Under the pieces are notes generated by a model. It saw only the letters and a program-made list of their open reading frames with translations, made no database searches and had not been told where the DNA came from. Positions 47,284-59,100 of a stretch of 64,000 nt of DNA are shown here, piece by piece; the first letter of the stretch is position 1; the number at the start of each line of letters is the position of its first letter. Source of the stretch: Kingdonia uniflora (Eukaryota > Streptophyta > Magnoliopsida > Ranunculales > Circaeasteraceae); assembly GCA_014058105.1 (NCBI GenBank), contig JACGCM010001462.1, positions 806,001 to 870,000 on the forward strand. Direction: 5' to 3'. The translations under genes and the position numbers were made by a program.

Positions 47284-47611
47284 ATGGTGGTGGTCTTTTA
47301 GAAGGATGTCGCCCCAAGTGTAGCCTAATGCGTTGTCTGAGGCAGAAGATGGTGAACAATCTGAGGGAAAAATCATACTCAAACTGATCGGTGATAATTC
47401 GTTATATGATCGTATCACGGCGTTGGGGTGGGAGAGAGGTCAAGTGAAATAAGATGCATATCTGTTGGAAACAATTGTGTCATTATGCGGTGTTGAAGGT
47501 AATGGAGTACGTCAGTTTGGGGGAGAAAATGTAACTATTTGTGTTGATGATAAAGATTTGAAGCTCAGATGGGCGTCTAGGGATCTTACCGAACGTTGTT
47601 CAGTGACTTGA
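47284..47611 (+). pseudogene. LTR-proximal antisense ORF of element B
   Basis: Homologue of the 60596-60946 ORF of A. After a scrambled start it reads EDGEQSEGKIILKLIGDNS, ITALGWERGQVK, LLETIVSLCGVEGNG and GGENVTICVDDKDLKLRWAS, then RDLTER. These align residue by residue with A. Stops at about 47299 and 47451 and a frame break near the start show decay. Function is unknown, and the protein resembles no family I know. Confidence 0.65.
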
Positions 47612-48104
47612 GATTCATCTGGGGAAGTAGCCTTTTTAGAAGTTCAGTGACTTAAGATTTATTGAGGTTCTTAGCACTGGAAAGAAGCTTTAATCTCCGA
47701 TTCTGGTGAAAAGAAAACACAGAGTAATCAGTCCTGTTAATCGAATATAAAATAGATATAGTTTGATGTAATGTAATCGAAGGAGTTAGTCCCGGATGTT
47801 AAATGTAACAAAATCTAAGGAGGATGTTTGTCGAATATGAATTGTAACTTGATGCTTAATAATAAATCTTCGATATGCTATTCTTGTATATTGTGATTAT
47901 CAATTATAGAGTTTTTTTTAGATAATTGATGGTAAAATATCGAACGTGCATGTACATAAAAGGTTGATGGGTTGATATAATATCTTAAATGTAGTTGACT
48001 GAGTGGGTCCCAGAACATATTTCAAGGTTGAGTGATTTAACTTTGAAATTATAGAGTTCCAATTCAGAGTAAATGCAGGTGAGTTGAGCCAGAACTGGAG
48101 GGGG

Positions 48105-48112
48105 TATAAATA
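48105..48112 (+). promoter_or_regulatory. TATA box of B short acidic antisense ORF
   Basis: TATAAATA, followed after exactly 36 intervening bases by the ATG of the next ORF. The same spacing is seen in element A (60090-60097 to 60053). Confidence 0.6.
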
Positions 48113-48148
48113 AGTCTTATTGTGGCATATGTGAGGCATTCATGCAAG

Positions 48149-48349
48149 ATGGTGAAGATGAGAGCTCAGGCCTGTGATGGTATGTTCAGACGTATTCAAG
48201 AGAAGTACTAGGTACTGTACACTCAATATTTTAGATCTCGGAACTGTGATATGCATATGAAAGATCCGGAAGAGCCTGATTTAGAAGGGATGAGCGAGGC
48301 AGAAGCGAAGGAGGCTGAGGAGGAATTTGAATTTCATGTCAAATTATAG
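48149..48349 (+). pseudogene. Short antisense ORF MVKMRAQA.. of element B
   Basis: From ATG 48149 it reads MVKMRAQACDGMFRRIQEKY, then TAG. The same frame continues [13 protein letters not shown] and an acidic stretch [19 protein letters not shown] ending EFEFHVKL and TAG at 48347. Element A has the same protein, with an in-frame TAG at exactly the same codon 21. The basic N-terminus and Glu-rich tail suggest a small nucleic-acid- or protein-binding factor, but no family is recognised. Confidence 0.6.
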
Positions 48350-48980
48350 TTTTAGCCTTCTTCTAAATAATGTGGTGGTATGTGGACTCGTGCAAAGTTG
48401 TTGGTGAAGAGGGAAGAAGAAGTTACGACTAGGGGTTTATGAAGTTGTATGTTTAGTAGGAGTAGCTCATATTAAAGATTTGTTATGGCCAATGAAATGG
48501 AATAAAAATAGTTGTGTAGGATGTTTTGTTCGATGGAAGTTATTTGTTGTTTATTTGTTGAATGGATAGTGTACTTGTTGAAATTTGGTAATTGTGAAGA
48601 ACTTTAAGCAAATTTCCGATAGAATGTCGAATATAATGATAATGTAGATGTTATTGAATGTGGACCTAAAAATATAGGAATGGATAGGTAAAGTAGAGCT
48701 GGGGGAACTGTTGAGAATAATGATTATGGCTTGATGTGTTCCCTTAGGTGAGAATATGAAATATAAGGAGGAGGATGTTAATCGTCTTTGTGACAATATA
48801 GGTTGTGCTTTGTTGTGCGTGAATGTAGCCGAAGAAGTTCTTCGAGATATGGAAGGATTAGAGTGGGAGTGTAACCGTTTGTTGGCTCTGAGATGGTGAA
48901 GTATCGAAGAGGCTGGGAAGAGAAGTAGAAGGCGTTACACTCGAGGATTTGAACGGTCGTGAAGTGGTACGATGAACAGT

Positions 48981-48999
48981 CACGTGGGGTCTATAAATA
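48981..48999 (+). promoter_or_regulatory. G-box and TATA box of B large antisense gene
   Basis: CACGTGGGGTCTATAAATA; the block is identical in element A at 59291-59309 on the minus strand. CACGTG is a G-box, bound in plants by bZIP and bHLH factors, about 5 bp upstream of the TATA box. Confidence 0.7.
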
Positions 49000-49059
49000 C
49001 CTCTGAAGTAGGCGATTGTTCACACTTTTCAAACATAATTTTTTTTTCTTTAGTGCGAA

Positions 49060-49175
49060 TTGCTATTGCTCGTCGTTGGATTGGCTGTCAACAATTGCAA
49101 AGGAGGAGATTAGCGTACTAATTGAAAGAGCCAAGCGAGCAAAGGAGAGGGATACAAAAGTAACACGTAAACAAG
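49060..49175 (+). pseudogene. Large antisense gene of element B, exon 1
   Basis: It reads ANCYCSSLDWLSTIAKEEIS, then VLIERAKRAKERDTKVTRKQ, and ends at a donor ACAAG/GTTAGTG at 49175. Element A has the same exon and the same donor. Here the probable start Met of A is replaced (LDWL against MKWL), which would remove the start. The intron that follows contains the insertion site of element A. Joined to exon 2 at 62062 the frame stays open across the splice (..KQ-VRFKMAEP). Confidence 0.6.
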
Positions 49176-49545
49176 GTTAGTGATTCTGGCTTTGATGTTT
49201 GTTTGTTATGATTGATTAAGTTATAGATGAATAAAATTAAGTAAAAGGAATGTTGCTGTATGTTGAATTGAATCAAAAGTGAATGATTTGTATAATAACA
49301 GTATCAGGGTTTTATTGAGGAGTTTAGGAAATTCTGGTTTGGGTGTGATTCGTTGGGTGGCAAGGTGGATGAAATAGAGTTGTAGGGGTTTTATGGATGG
49401 CTCTGGTGTGGGTGGTGCGAGAAATGGGAGGAGATGAGTGGAAAGGGTGATTGGTTGGTGGCGCTGGGCTTACGGCGCGATTGTAGCGATGAGTAGAGAT
49501 GTCGTTTTGATACTGCGAGATTGTCGGGGTCGTTATTGTTGTTGG

Positions 49546-50028
49546 TGTAGTATCATATTCCCCAGATTCGACAAGAATAAAGACAACACTCTATAGTCGA
49601 AGGTAGCTCAACATTCTCTAGTTGAAGACAGCCCAACATTCTAGAAAATTCCGTGAGTCCTCGACTTACCAAAAGTAGGCTTTGCAGCCCGGTCAAGAAG
49701 GAACTGTTAGAGATCCGCAAAGTTCACCCACTACCCCCAGAATAGGAGACTCTTTCTTTCTTTTTTTAAGCTGCCTGCATATACTATAAATACAGGTAGA
49801 GAATAGGTCCTAAAGGACCGTATGCCTTACATTTCTCTATCCTAAACACTAGCAATACACGGAAAACATGTAATAACTAGCATCTACAACAAATCCTCCT
49901 CGAGGTTGTGGTTTTTCTCAGTTTCTACTGAGTTATCCACGTAAAATTTTGATTGATAGCCCTTTATTATGCAATCTTTACGAACAAGTATTGTCAAAGG
50001 TTTTCCTCCCAGAAAACACTCCACTACA
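49546..50028 (+). repeat. 5' LTR of element A
   Basis: It runs from TGTAGTATCATATTCC to CCACTACA. TATA box CTATAAATACAGG is at 49784-49796. The U5 part has a conserved hairpin CTCAGTTTCTACTGAG at 49917-49932. Inside U3 a ~26-bp unit (tagtcgaaggtagctcaacat) is doubled. Confidence 0.93.
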
Positions 50029-50030
50029 AT

Positions 50031-50047
50031 TGGCGCTGTCTGTGGGA
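50031..50047 (+). promoter_or_regulatory. Primer binding site of element A
   Basis: TGGCGCTGTCTGTGGGA follows the LTR after two bases. The form TGGCGCcGTCTGTGGG is the typical PBS of Tat elements. I do not assign the tRNA. Confidence 0.8.
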
Positions 50048-50090
50048 AAGCCACATTCTTTTCTACCATTTCCAATCTAAATACTATCCA

Positions 50091-51420
50091 ATGACAAACG
50101 TGAACTTGAGAAGTCATTCTAGTACCGTAAGAGATCAGGACATTCCAGGAGCTCTTGATCAGCATGGTGCGGTTTTTGAACTTCAAAAGTAAAAGGCTGC
50201 AGAAAAAAAGTTAGAAACTAGAAGATAAGCATGTCCACGCTCAAGCTCTATAAACAGAGAAGGACAAACGCAGAAAAGTACTAAATCAGCAAAGTTAAAC
50301 ACATCCAAAAGAGATGGAGAGATTGCGAAGAACACAAGATTGAATCACAGCTTGCCAAGCATCACTGCCACTGGCTCGAAGTGAACATTGATTATGAATT
50401 GTTCAATGAGATGAGCAGCCAAGGGAGGATAATCCACGAGTATCTCGATCCAGATCAGGAAATCCTAATAGAGCCTCTCGACATTTTGGTTTAACTTCTT
50501 CGGCTTCGACAACCCAAGGAAGTCGACGTATACATTTCCATACCCCTCTGCCAGAAAGACGGCCCATCAAAGATCTATTGGGATCAGTGGGACAGGGCGA
50601 CTTTGTTCCTCAGGTTACAACCTTACCTTTTCTCCTACATCAATCGTCACTCTGGGTGATCTTAACAACAGAATTCAAGCCATCAATTCTGACATCCCGG
50701 GCCGACGATCTGCCCTCGATAGGATCAAAACAAACCCCATCTCCCCATATCTCGAAAATATGCCTATTCCAGAAAAATTCCATATGCCCAAATTTATCCA
50801 GTATGCAAACCTCACTGATCCACTTACACATTCCCAACATTTCAAAGCTGTTGCTGGGTTGTACTCCAAACTTGACCATATGCTTTGTCGACTATTTAAC
50901 ATGAGCCTAAAAGAAGAACCACTCCGATGGTTTCATACTATACAGGGAGCCTCCATCACCTTTTTTATCTAATTACAAAATATTTTCGAATCCAACTACG
51001 CTCACGCTAGGGAGCGTGAAATCACAATAGACTGTTTGTTTTATTTCGATCAGGGCGCGAAAGAAACCTTGGTAAGTTTTGATAAACGTTTCCAGCAGGA
51101 AACACAGAAGATTGGAAATTCAGACCCCAAAATCGTGGTTTCAGCGTTTACTACCGCCTTGCACATCAACTCCAAAGTTCGCGATGAGCTTACTCTACAC
51201 AAACCACGTACGGTCACTAATATGATTGACGTGGTTAATAATTACATTGAGCTGGAGCGCTCGATGAAAGATAAGATGAAAATGTCCTCTGTTATACATT
51301 CTCGAGAAGCATCTTTGACCCCGTTTCAAAGAGCAGTCACAACAGCAACACCAAAGCCGCCTGCCAAAAATACTAATAACATTCGAAGAAAGTAGGCAAA
51401 CCTGATAGACCTGTCCCAAT
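50091..51420 (+). pseudogene. Element A gag
   Basis: A first frame begins MTNVNLRSHSSTVRDQDIPG at 50091 and is soon broken. The core is clear in 50760-50972 with IPEKFHMPKFIQYANLTDPL, HFKAVAGLYSKLDHMLCRLF and EEPLRWFHTI. It continues in 51036-51395 with CLFYFDQGAKETLVSFDKRF, AFTTALHINSKVRDELTL and MIDVVNNYIELERS. These are the retrotransposon gag core blocks of the Tat lineage. No zinc knuckle survives. Stops at 50190 and 50970 and frame changes make it a relic. Confidence 0.85.
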
Positions 51421-51541
51421 TCTGCCACCAATGATAACAACCTTCACTGCTATCTTGCCAACGATAAAGGGAGACGAGTGTTCTCATGCACCATAAGTTA
51501 TTACAGACCTTTCGAACAGACCCTTATGTTAGTATCATAAT

Positions 51542-52078
51542 GTGCACAATCATGAAACTGATAGCTGCTACTCCCTCATTCGTATCTTTCACCGTATCTT
51601 CTTAGCTGGAATGCACCATAATTATGTCGTCGACATTCAGAAATTTCTCGACGAACAAGCAAAAGCTACTGAAATCGAGCATAATCATATCCAGGGCCCA
51701 GCTCGCCATTTGTATATGATCAAGATCGAAAAAGGGAAGAAAAGAAAACAAGACGATCAAATTATGTCTTGCTGCAATATGACCTCCCTAGACAAATTGG
51801 CAAAACTTCTTTCAAGCACCAGCAAATCCAAACGTCCTTACCAGATAACATTCGAGGACTGCGACACCGGTCATGTACAATACCCTCATGATGACCCTCT
51901 TGTTATTATGCTCAAAGTGGGACAAGATTACTTACATACACTTCTCATCGATACAGGAAGTGCCACAGATGTCTTATTCCGTAGAGTAATCGAAGTCTTA
52001 GGTCTCACAGATTCAGTAAAATGCTTCGACAACAACAATCACAGGCTAAATAAACACCCAAAGATAAATTCCTTATGA
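51542..52078 (+). pseudogene. Element A protease region
   Basis: The frame contains ARHLYMIKIEKGKKRKQDD, then CDTGHVQYPHDDPLVIML, and the active site LLIDTGSATDVLF at about 51945 with Asp-Thr-Gly intact. The frame ends at 52076, and the usual several hundred bases between protease and RT are missing, so a deletion joins it to RT. Confidence 0.85.
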
Positions 52079-52109
52079 TAAACTCCTTCGTGTTGGCTTT
52101 ATTTGGGAG

Positions 52110-52700
52110 GCTAAATATCCAAATTGGTTTCAAATATCGTCGCCGTGCCCAAGAAAAATGGTAATATACGGGTTTACAAATTCACACCCAAAGAAAATTT
52201 TCTGCTACCATTGATTCTGCAACTTCTCAACTCAGTCGCAGGACACGAACTTCTTTTCTATGATGGATGCCGCCTCGGGATTCAACCAAGTTCCACTCGC
52301 CGAAGAAGATTAGGAAAAAGCCACTTTTATAACCGAAAGAGGACTCTACATGCCTTTTGGGTAAAAATTTGATGGAGCTACTTACCAACGATTGGTCACT
52401 CAAATGTTCAGAAATCAGCTCGGCAACATCATGGAAGTATATGTCGATGATATGATCTGCAAAGGCTTGAAAAGTGTAGATCATCCCAAAGACCTCCAAA
52501 CTATTTTAATATCCTTCGCCAATACCAGATGAAACTCAACCCAGAGAAATGTCAATTTGGCGTCGCATCTAGAAAATACCTGGGCCATCTAATAAATAAA
52601 AGAGGAATCGAAATCGATCCAGCTCAAATCAAAGCACTCATGGCAATGCCCTCTCCATGAACGAAAAAAAATGTTCAAAAATTTGCCGGCAAGATAGTTG
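52110..52700 (+). pseudogene. Element A reverse transcriptase
   Basis: It reads VSNIVAVPKKNGNIRVYKF, LNSVAGHELL and, after frame breaks, GATYQRLVTQMFRNQLGNIM and EVYVDDMICKGLK at about 52433 with the YVDD pair of Asp intact. MKLNPEKCQFGVASRKYLGH and GIEIDPAQIKALMAMPSP follow. Several frame changes and a short indel near 52365 disable it. Confidence 0.85.
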
Positions 52701-53690
52701 CTCTTCACAGATTCATCTCAAAGTCATCTGATCGATGCAAACTTCTTTACCTTCTTCTTCGTGGCAACCCCACTCCTCTTTCGAACAAACAACAAAAAGA
52801 AGTTATATGGATTCCTGACAGGGAAATGCATTCCAAGATCTAAAAGGGTACTTGGGGCGTCCTTTTATAATGAGAACTCCCATTGATTGTGAATTACTCA
52901 CCATGCACTTATCCACAGCTGAAGACTTCATCAGCTCTGTCCTTATTTGAGAAGATGCAGGCATCGAGAAACCTATTTACTTTATTTGTAAAACTCTTAT
53001 GCCTGCTGAAAAGCGATATACTACCGCGGAGAAGTAATTGCTCGCCTTAGTTTATAGCTCTCAAAAACTCCGTCCATACTTCCAAGCTCACCCTATCAAA
53101 GTCATTACAAAATACCTTCTTAAACTTGTACTCTCTAAAAAGGAAAAATCTCGGCGAGTTCAACAATGGTCTATTTTCCTTGTGGAATATGACATCTCAT
53201 TTGAAGTCCAAATATCCATCAAGGGACAAGCAGTGGCTGACTTTTTGGTAGATTTTCCCATTGAAGACCCAGATTGGGAAGAACTCGAAGAAATCTTCAC
53301 TGACGACTCAATTGTAGAACCAGATGCATGGTCCAAGAGTTCCGACTGGCAACTTTTTATGGACGGACCAGCAGGACCACAAGGTTTCGGAATTGACATA
53401 ATCCTCGTCATGCATTCCAATCATCACATAGAAAGAGCTCTCAAACTCAAATTCTATGCTACCAATAATGAAATAGAGTACGAAGGCATCTTGCACGATC
53501 TTGATATCGCACTTACTTTTAGAGTTAAGGAATTAGCAATCTATGTCGACTCCTTACTCGTCGCCAATCATTATAATAAAACTTTCAAGACAACATGCAA
53601 AATGGTTAATTACACTTCCCTGGTCAAAGAAAAGATGAAAAAAATTCAAACATGCCACCATTTTGTATTTACCTCGGCAAGAAAATCGCC
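52701..53690 (+). pseudogene. Element A RNase H and archaeal-type RNase H
   Basis: The Ty3 RNase H remnant runs from GNAFQDLKGYLGRPF to KPIYFICKTLMPAEKRYTTA, with a TGA near 52950 and a TAA at 53035. The link VADFLVDFPIEDPDWEE leads to the second RNase H in one frame (53038-53733): DWQLFMDGPAGPQGFGIDII, NNEIEYEGILHDLDIAL and IYVDSLLVAN, so its Asp-Glu-Asp acids are intact. This extra RNase H defines the Tat lineage and may have replaced the older domain's role. Confidence 0.88.
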
Positions 53691-55047
53691 ATGCCGATGC
53701 CTTAGCTTACATTACTGCCATGCTGGGAGATAGTGAAAAAAGATCTTTAGAAATCGAGATCCTTGAACACTCTAGCCTCGATGTCTTGTCCACACTCCAC
53801 TTAACCGTTACTAAAGATGATGACCCTGAAGACTGGAGAAAACTATTTTCTGCTTACATCAACTCTAACATTCTCCCCAGTAACAAATAAGAAGCTCGAT
53901 CCCTATTAGCCAAGTACCCCCAATTCACAGTCCAAAATGGTATATGATATCAACTCACTGGAGAAGGGCCACATATCGAATGTATATCACAGAAACAGGC
54001 TCTGATCTAAATCAGAGAACTTCACGAAGGTATCTGTGATGCACATATTTCTGGAAGATCACTAGCTCAATGTGCATTCGCACAAGGACTTTATTGGCCT
54101 AAAATGAGACAAGACTGTAAAAATTTTGTTCGTAAATGCTGCAAATGCCAAGTCCACGCTCAGGACATCATGAACCCGACCCTCGAATTACATGTTAGCA
54201 ATGTCTTTTGGCCATTTAAACGATGGGGAATCGATATCACTGATCCTTTCCATCCAGCATTAGGAAACAGAAGGTTTGTCTTAGTTGCCACCGATTACTT
54301 CACCAAATGGATCGAAGCAATTCCTCTTTGCCATACTGACGAAAATGAGGTCATCAAGTTCCTTTGGGAGTACATCATTACCCCGGTTTGGTTGTACACA
54401 AATGATACATTCTGATAATGGCAAACAGTTCAACAATGCTAAAGTCCTTGCTTTCCTTCATAAATACAAGATTTAGTTGACAACTTCCACCCCATATTAC
54501 CCTCAAGGTAATGGACAAGCTGAAGCCATCAACAAAGCATCAAATCTGGCTTGCGCAAGCGCCTCGACGATAAGAAAGGAGGATGGGTCGACGAACTACT
54601 CTGTGTATTATGAGCTTATCGTACTACTCCTCGGGTCTCAATAGGGTGTACTCCATCATGATGGCTTTCGGTACTGAAGCAGTCATACCCTCAGACCTCG
54701 ATCTCCCAAGTACTCGACGCAAAATTTTAGATGAAGAAAATGAACTAGGCCTCCTTTACAACCTCAATTAGATTGAGGAAACCAGGGACAAGGCCATTGC
54801 AAATTTGGGACGTTGCTATGATACATTATAAAAAACATACAACAAGAAAGTTTGAGAACAAAAATTTAGTATTGGAGACCTTGTCCTACGATGAATACAA
54901 AATCATACTCGACCTAAGAATTCTGGAAAGTTATCAGAAAACTGAGAGGGACCATACATTGTATGCAGTAAAGCAGATAGCAAAACTTATTGACTCATTA
55001 CTGAAGATGAAGTTCAACTTGAGTACCCATGGAACACTGCTCAGCTA
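53691..55047 (+). pseudogene. Element A integrase
   Basis: Upstream link YLPRQENRHADALAYITAML. Zinc domain: IRELHEGICDAHISGRSLA and VRKCCKCQVHAQD, His and Cys pairs intact. Core: RWGIDITDPFHPALGNRRF with the first Asp, then HSDNGKQFNNAKV with the second. The Glu block near 54510-54535 is in a shifted frame. A MMAFGTEAVIPSDLDLPS block and, near the end, SYDEYKI and STHGTL-type tails follow in mixed frames. Stops at about 54413, 54611 and 54769. Confidence 0.85.
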
Positions 55048-55049
55048 AA

Positions 55050-55730
55050 ATAGTATTGATCTCCGTATCTTCTTTACTATTTTGATTTGTCCTCGATCTA
55101 TACTTTTCGAGTATCTATCTGGCAATTGATCTCTTTCTACTTCAATTTGTTTTTGATCTATACTTTTCGAGTATCTATCTGGCAATTGATCTCTTTCAAC
55201 TTCGATTTGTTTTTGATCTATACTTCTTAAGTATTTATCTGACAATCAATCTTCTTTACTATTTCGATTTGTCCTTGATCTATACTTTTCAAGTATCTAT
55301 CTGACAATCGATCTTTTTCGACTTCAATTTGTCCTCGATCTATACTTCTCAAGTATCTATCTGACAATCAATCTTCTTTACTATTTTGATTTTTCCTCGA
55401 TCTATACTTTTCAAGTATCTATCTGACAATCGATATCTTTCTACTTCAATTTTTCCTCGATCAATACTTCTCAAGTATCTATCTAACAATCGATCTCTTT
55501 ACTATTTCGAATTGTTCTCGATTTATACTTTTTAAGTATCTATTTGACAATCGATCTCTTTCTACTTCGATTTGTCCTCAATCTATAATTTTCAACTATC
55601 TATCTGACAATCGATCTCTTTACTATTTTGAATTGTCCTCGATCTATATTTTTTCAAGTATCTATCTGACAAACAATTTTTTTACTACTTCACTTTTTCT
55701 CAATCAATACTTACCAAGTATGCCAGAGAC
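55050..55730 (+). repeat. 60-bp tandem repeat, about 11 copies, in element A
   Basis: The word cgatctatacttttcaagta recurs at 55094, 55154, 55214 and onwards with exactly 60-bp spacing at first and 60-62 bp later, each followed by tctatctgacaatcgatctc. It sits between integrase and the antisense gene, the same place as the ~193-bp repeat of element 1, but the sequence is unrelated. The minus frame over it is periodic, so not a real gene. Confidence 0.93.
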
Positions 55731-56165
55731 AAAATAATTCCTTACTATCCTGACTTGTTTTAAGGTCCTTGCTTCCACAGGTATCCTACAACCTATCTAA
55801 AATTCACGTGACCACTATCCAAATACAGGATAGTTTACTTCGCGCTCTTTACTTGTCGACCAATCTCTAATGGGCTCTTGTTATTCTCCAAATCTAAATC
55901 CAGATACCTATCTCTAGAAACATTTATGATTCATACCTGCCATTTATTAACCCCTTTTCACATTTCGAGCACCCAAACAATCTTTACTTATCGGCTTAAA
56001 TCTAATATTACTTTATCACATCTACTACTTAAACTTATTTTCACATGAAAAATAGTTATTTAAGCAAAACATTCAAAATACACCAGTATCATTCGCACAC
56101 ACAAAATTCAAATGTTTTCGGTCCCACTGACCATTTCTTAGAAATTTTAATTAAAACACCATTCA
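55731..56165. other. Spacer 3' of the large antisense gene in A
   Basis: AT-rich, no coding signal. By position it should hold the 3' end of the antisense transcript. aataaa-type strings occur on the minus strand, but none can be called with certainty. Confidence 0.35.
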
Positions 56166-59100
56166 TTAATCCAGATTTAACATTTTAGGGAGAGATTTTT
56201 CCTCATTTAAGGCACCTTCAGGCACCTGTACATCTACTACTTCCCCAGGAAGATGATCTTCGACCTCCATCGCCATTTCATTGTCGACAACTTCAGTTCC
56301 TCCATGAACATCTGAAGTCTGGGGTACATCATTATCTAAACTGTCATCACATGGTAGCCCACCAGTCTTTACAACTCCTTTGTAATATTTTTTCCTTTCT
56401 TCAGATTTATTGAACTGCTCCTTAAAATGTATCCTCACTTCATGGCATTTTTAAAGCTTTTCTTCGTTCATCCGATCTTTCATCTCCTCGTGCAATTTTT
56501 TCTACTCTAGCTCCAGTGATCTTTGAACATCGGCAATATCTTTCTCGAACGCGGCTTTCTGCACTGCTAAGGCTTATTTATTTTCTTTCTATAACACTTT
56601 TTTCCTCAGCCACTGCAGCCTCCTTCGCCTTGTTTGCTTCCAACTTGTACCTATTTAGCATCGCATTCAACTTGGCATTCTCTGCGGTCAATTCTTTCTC
56701 GACATTTTTATAAGCGACCAACCGGTTTGCCAAATCACCACTACCCTCAACACGACCTATTACTTCACCCATAACCGTCTTAATCTGCATGAAAGTCATA
56801 TAATGAGCATTTGTTAGACTTACTAAAATTTTCATTCGAGCATAAGCTTTAAGATTTCTCACCTTCGCCAAATTACTCTGTGCCTCGCCTAAAAATGTAT
56901 CCAAGCTATCAATCCCCACATGCAGTCCGCCATATCTTTCTTCATCACATCTGCCCCAACAGAAAAAGACTCCATAGTCTTCACCATCTCCGTATCAAAC
57001 TCCTCCCCTAATTTCTTCTTCACAGTCCCACCAGTCGTCTTCTTGAAAAGCGTATTGTTCGCACCTCGTGGAGTTAACCCACTCACCACAGCAGCAGGTT
57101 TGTAAGAACCCTTGACACCCTCAGAGAATGATTGTCTAGTAATCCTCTTCGAGTTCATTAACGGAGGTATTTCAACATTTACCTTCCTTTTCCTCTTTTT
57201 TTACTTAAAGACTCCCCCAACATAGCATCGATCTCCGTATCTGTGTTGTACCCTGTCAACGAAGGATTGTTTAAGGGAAAACTTGCATCTGCAGCTCTTT
57301 TATTCTTCGCAGACATTTTTCCCCTAATCACAGGAACTTCCGCACCTATTGTTCTCGATCTTTTAAGCCTTGCTCCTTGAAAGATTGAACTTAGACGATC
57401 TTGATCAATCGCTAAGTTATCAATTCTGCCAATGAATCCTTCTCTTATCTTATACAATTTCTCGTTTACTTCCGTTATATTCCTGATCTACTTCAATGCT
57501 GCAACAAAGAGAAAAAACACATCTTTACACAACATACATCTAACCTGAAAATACATCAAACTTAAACTTTAAGTTACTTAACCATAAACCTAGATGAAGC
57601 ACTTTTCTTTTAAGCGGCTTCCCTGGGTCATTTAGATCGAACTCATAATTTTCAGACACTAGTAAACGTTCTTCGGTATATCGACCTCTAGTTGACACCA
57701 TATCGTAAAACATCGGCCTCTTCATGAACCTTGCCAAATATTGATACCCTTTTAACTTTGGGTTTGTTTTCATTGTGTAGTACACGCACAAATCATCTAC
57801 ATTTATTGCCTCCTTCCCTCTAGCTTTAAGTCTACCATTTATTGTACCACATACCCTAAACAGGTCATATACATTCAGATTGAATTGACCTGGGGCTACA
57901 TAAAAAAAAATCATTAACTTTTTATGATCTGCCCAAATGGGCAGCTTTAGCCCTTTCTTTATATGTTCTCGATGTACCAGAGTACCATCTAAGGGTATGT
58001 CCTGGTCGACCATTTCGTATTGATACTTCGCTAGTCTCACATCCCCAGGAATACCATATTTTTTCTTAAATCTTATAATTTCTTTGGTCTCTAACCCTCC
58101 CCATAACATGCTTCTTCATCCTCTTCCACATCTTCTTCCCCATCCCCACTCCCTTCTCGATCACTCACCTGAGGCTCATGATCTACACTAGCCTCAATCA
58201 CTTCTTCCTCAGATACTTCATACATACTAGGCACTACCCTAAACTGTTCCCCACCCCCTGTGTCTGTACTGCTTGAACCTACCCTGTATCTCCCACCTAA
58301 TTGTTGTACACATGTTCTCACATTGATCATCAAAGGCACTATATCTTCGAGACTCACAAATATATCTTTATCATCATTTAAATTGGGCTTAGCCATTATT
58401 ATAACCTGTACATCAGATTTAATATTTTAAACACAGTTAGAATCTTTCATATGAGATACATAAATATTCCTAAGTTCATATATTCATAAAGATATCGTTG
58501 TTGAGATAACTCTCCAACACCTCATTCACTTTACCATCTGCTACTATCATTTACATTTATCCTTATACATAATTCTCGATCTAATTCATATTAATAAATT
58601 AATCTTAGTATTTTATCATTCAAAAGCCATCTGTTCAGTTCTCGATGTATTTTTTCTATGTTTAATAAGTAATCTCGATAATTTTTTAATTTCTATCATC
58701 TTGTCAAAATTACAGGAATTTCAATAGCTTCTTGAAGACGTCTTAACTTTTCCCACCAAAAATAATTATTTCCATTTTACGAATTCTCTTTCTCAGGCAC
58801 AAAATCCAACGATAACCGTAAAATCCTAACTCTCTCCACATATCTCGCAACCATCACCTCCCACTGCACTGTAATTACAGTGCCCTTCCCAATCCCTTTT
58901 ACTTTTCCTCCTACTCAATTCTCTCCTTTTGATAACCAAAAAATAACTCAGAATCACCGCCACCCAAAATTTCCAATATCAAATTCACAAGCCTATGAAC
59001 TGTTTTACTTTCTTCTCCATGGACATACTAATTCATTTCCAATTCATTACACAGTATCTATTAATCTATAATCAATGCATCAACTTACGAAACAATTTGT

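Noticed and set aside
55045..55245. Minus-strand 66-codon frame with repeating SIDQKQIEVERDQLPDRY
   Set aside because: Pure by-product of the 60-bp tandem repeat, whose period is a multiple of three.
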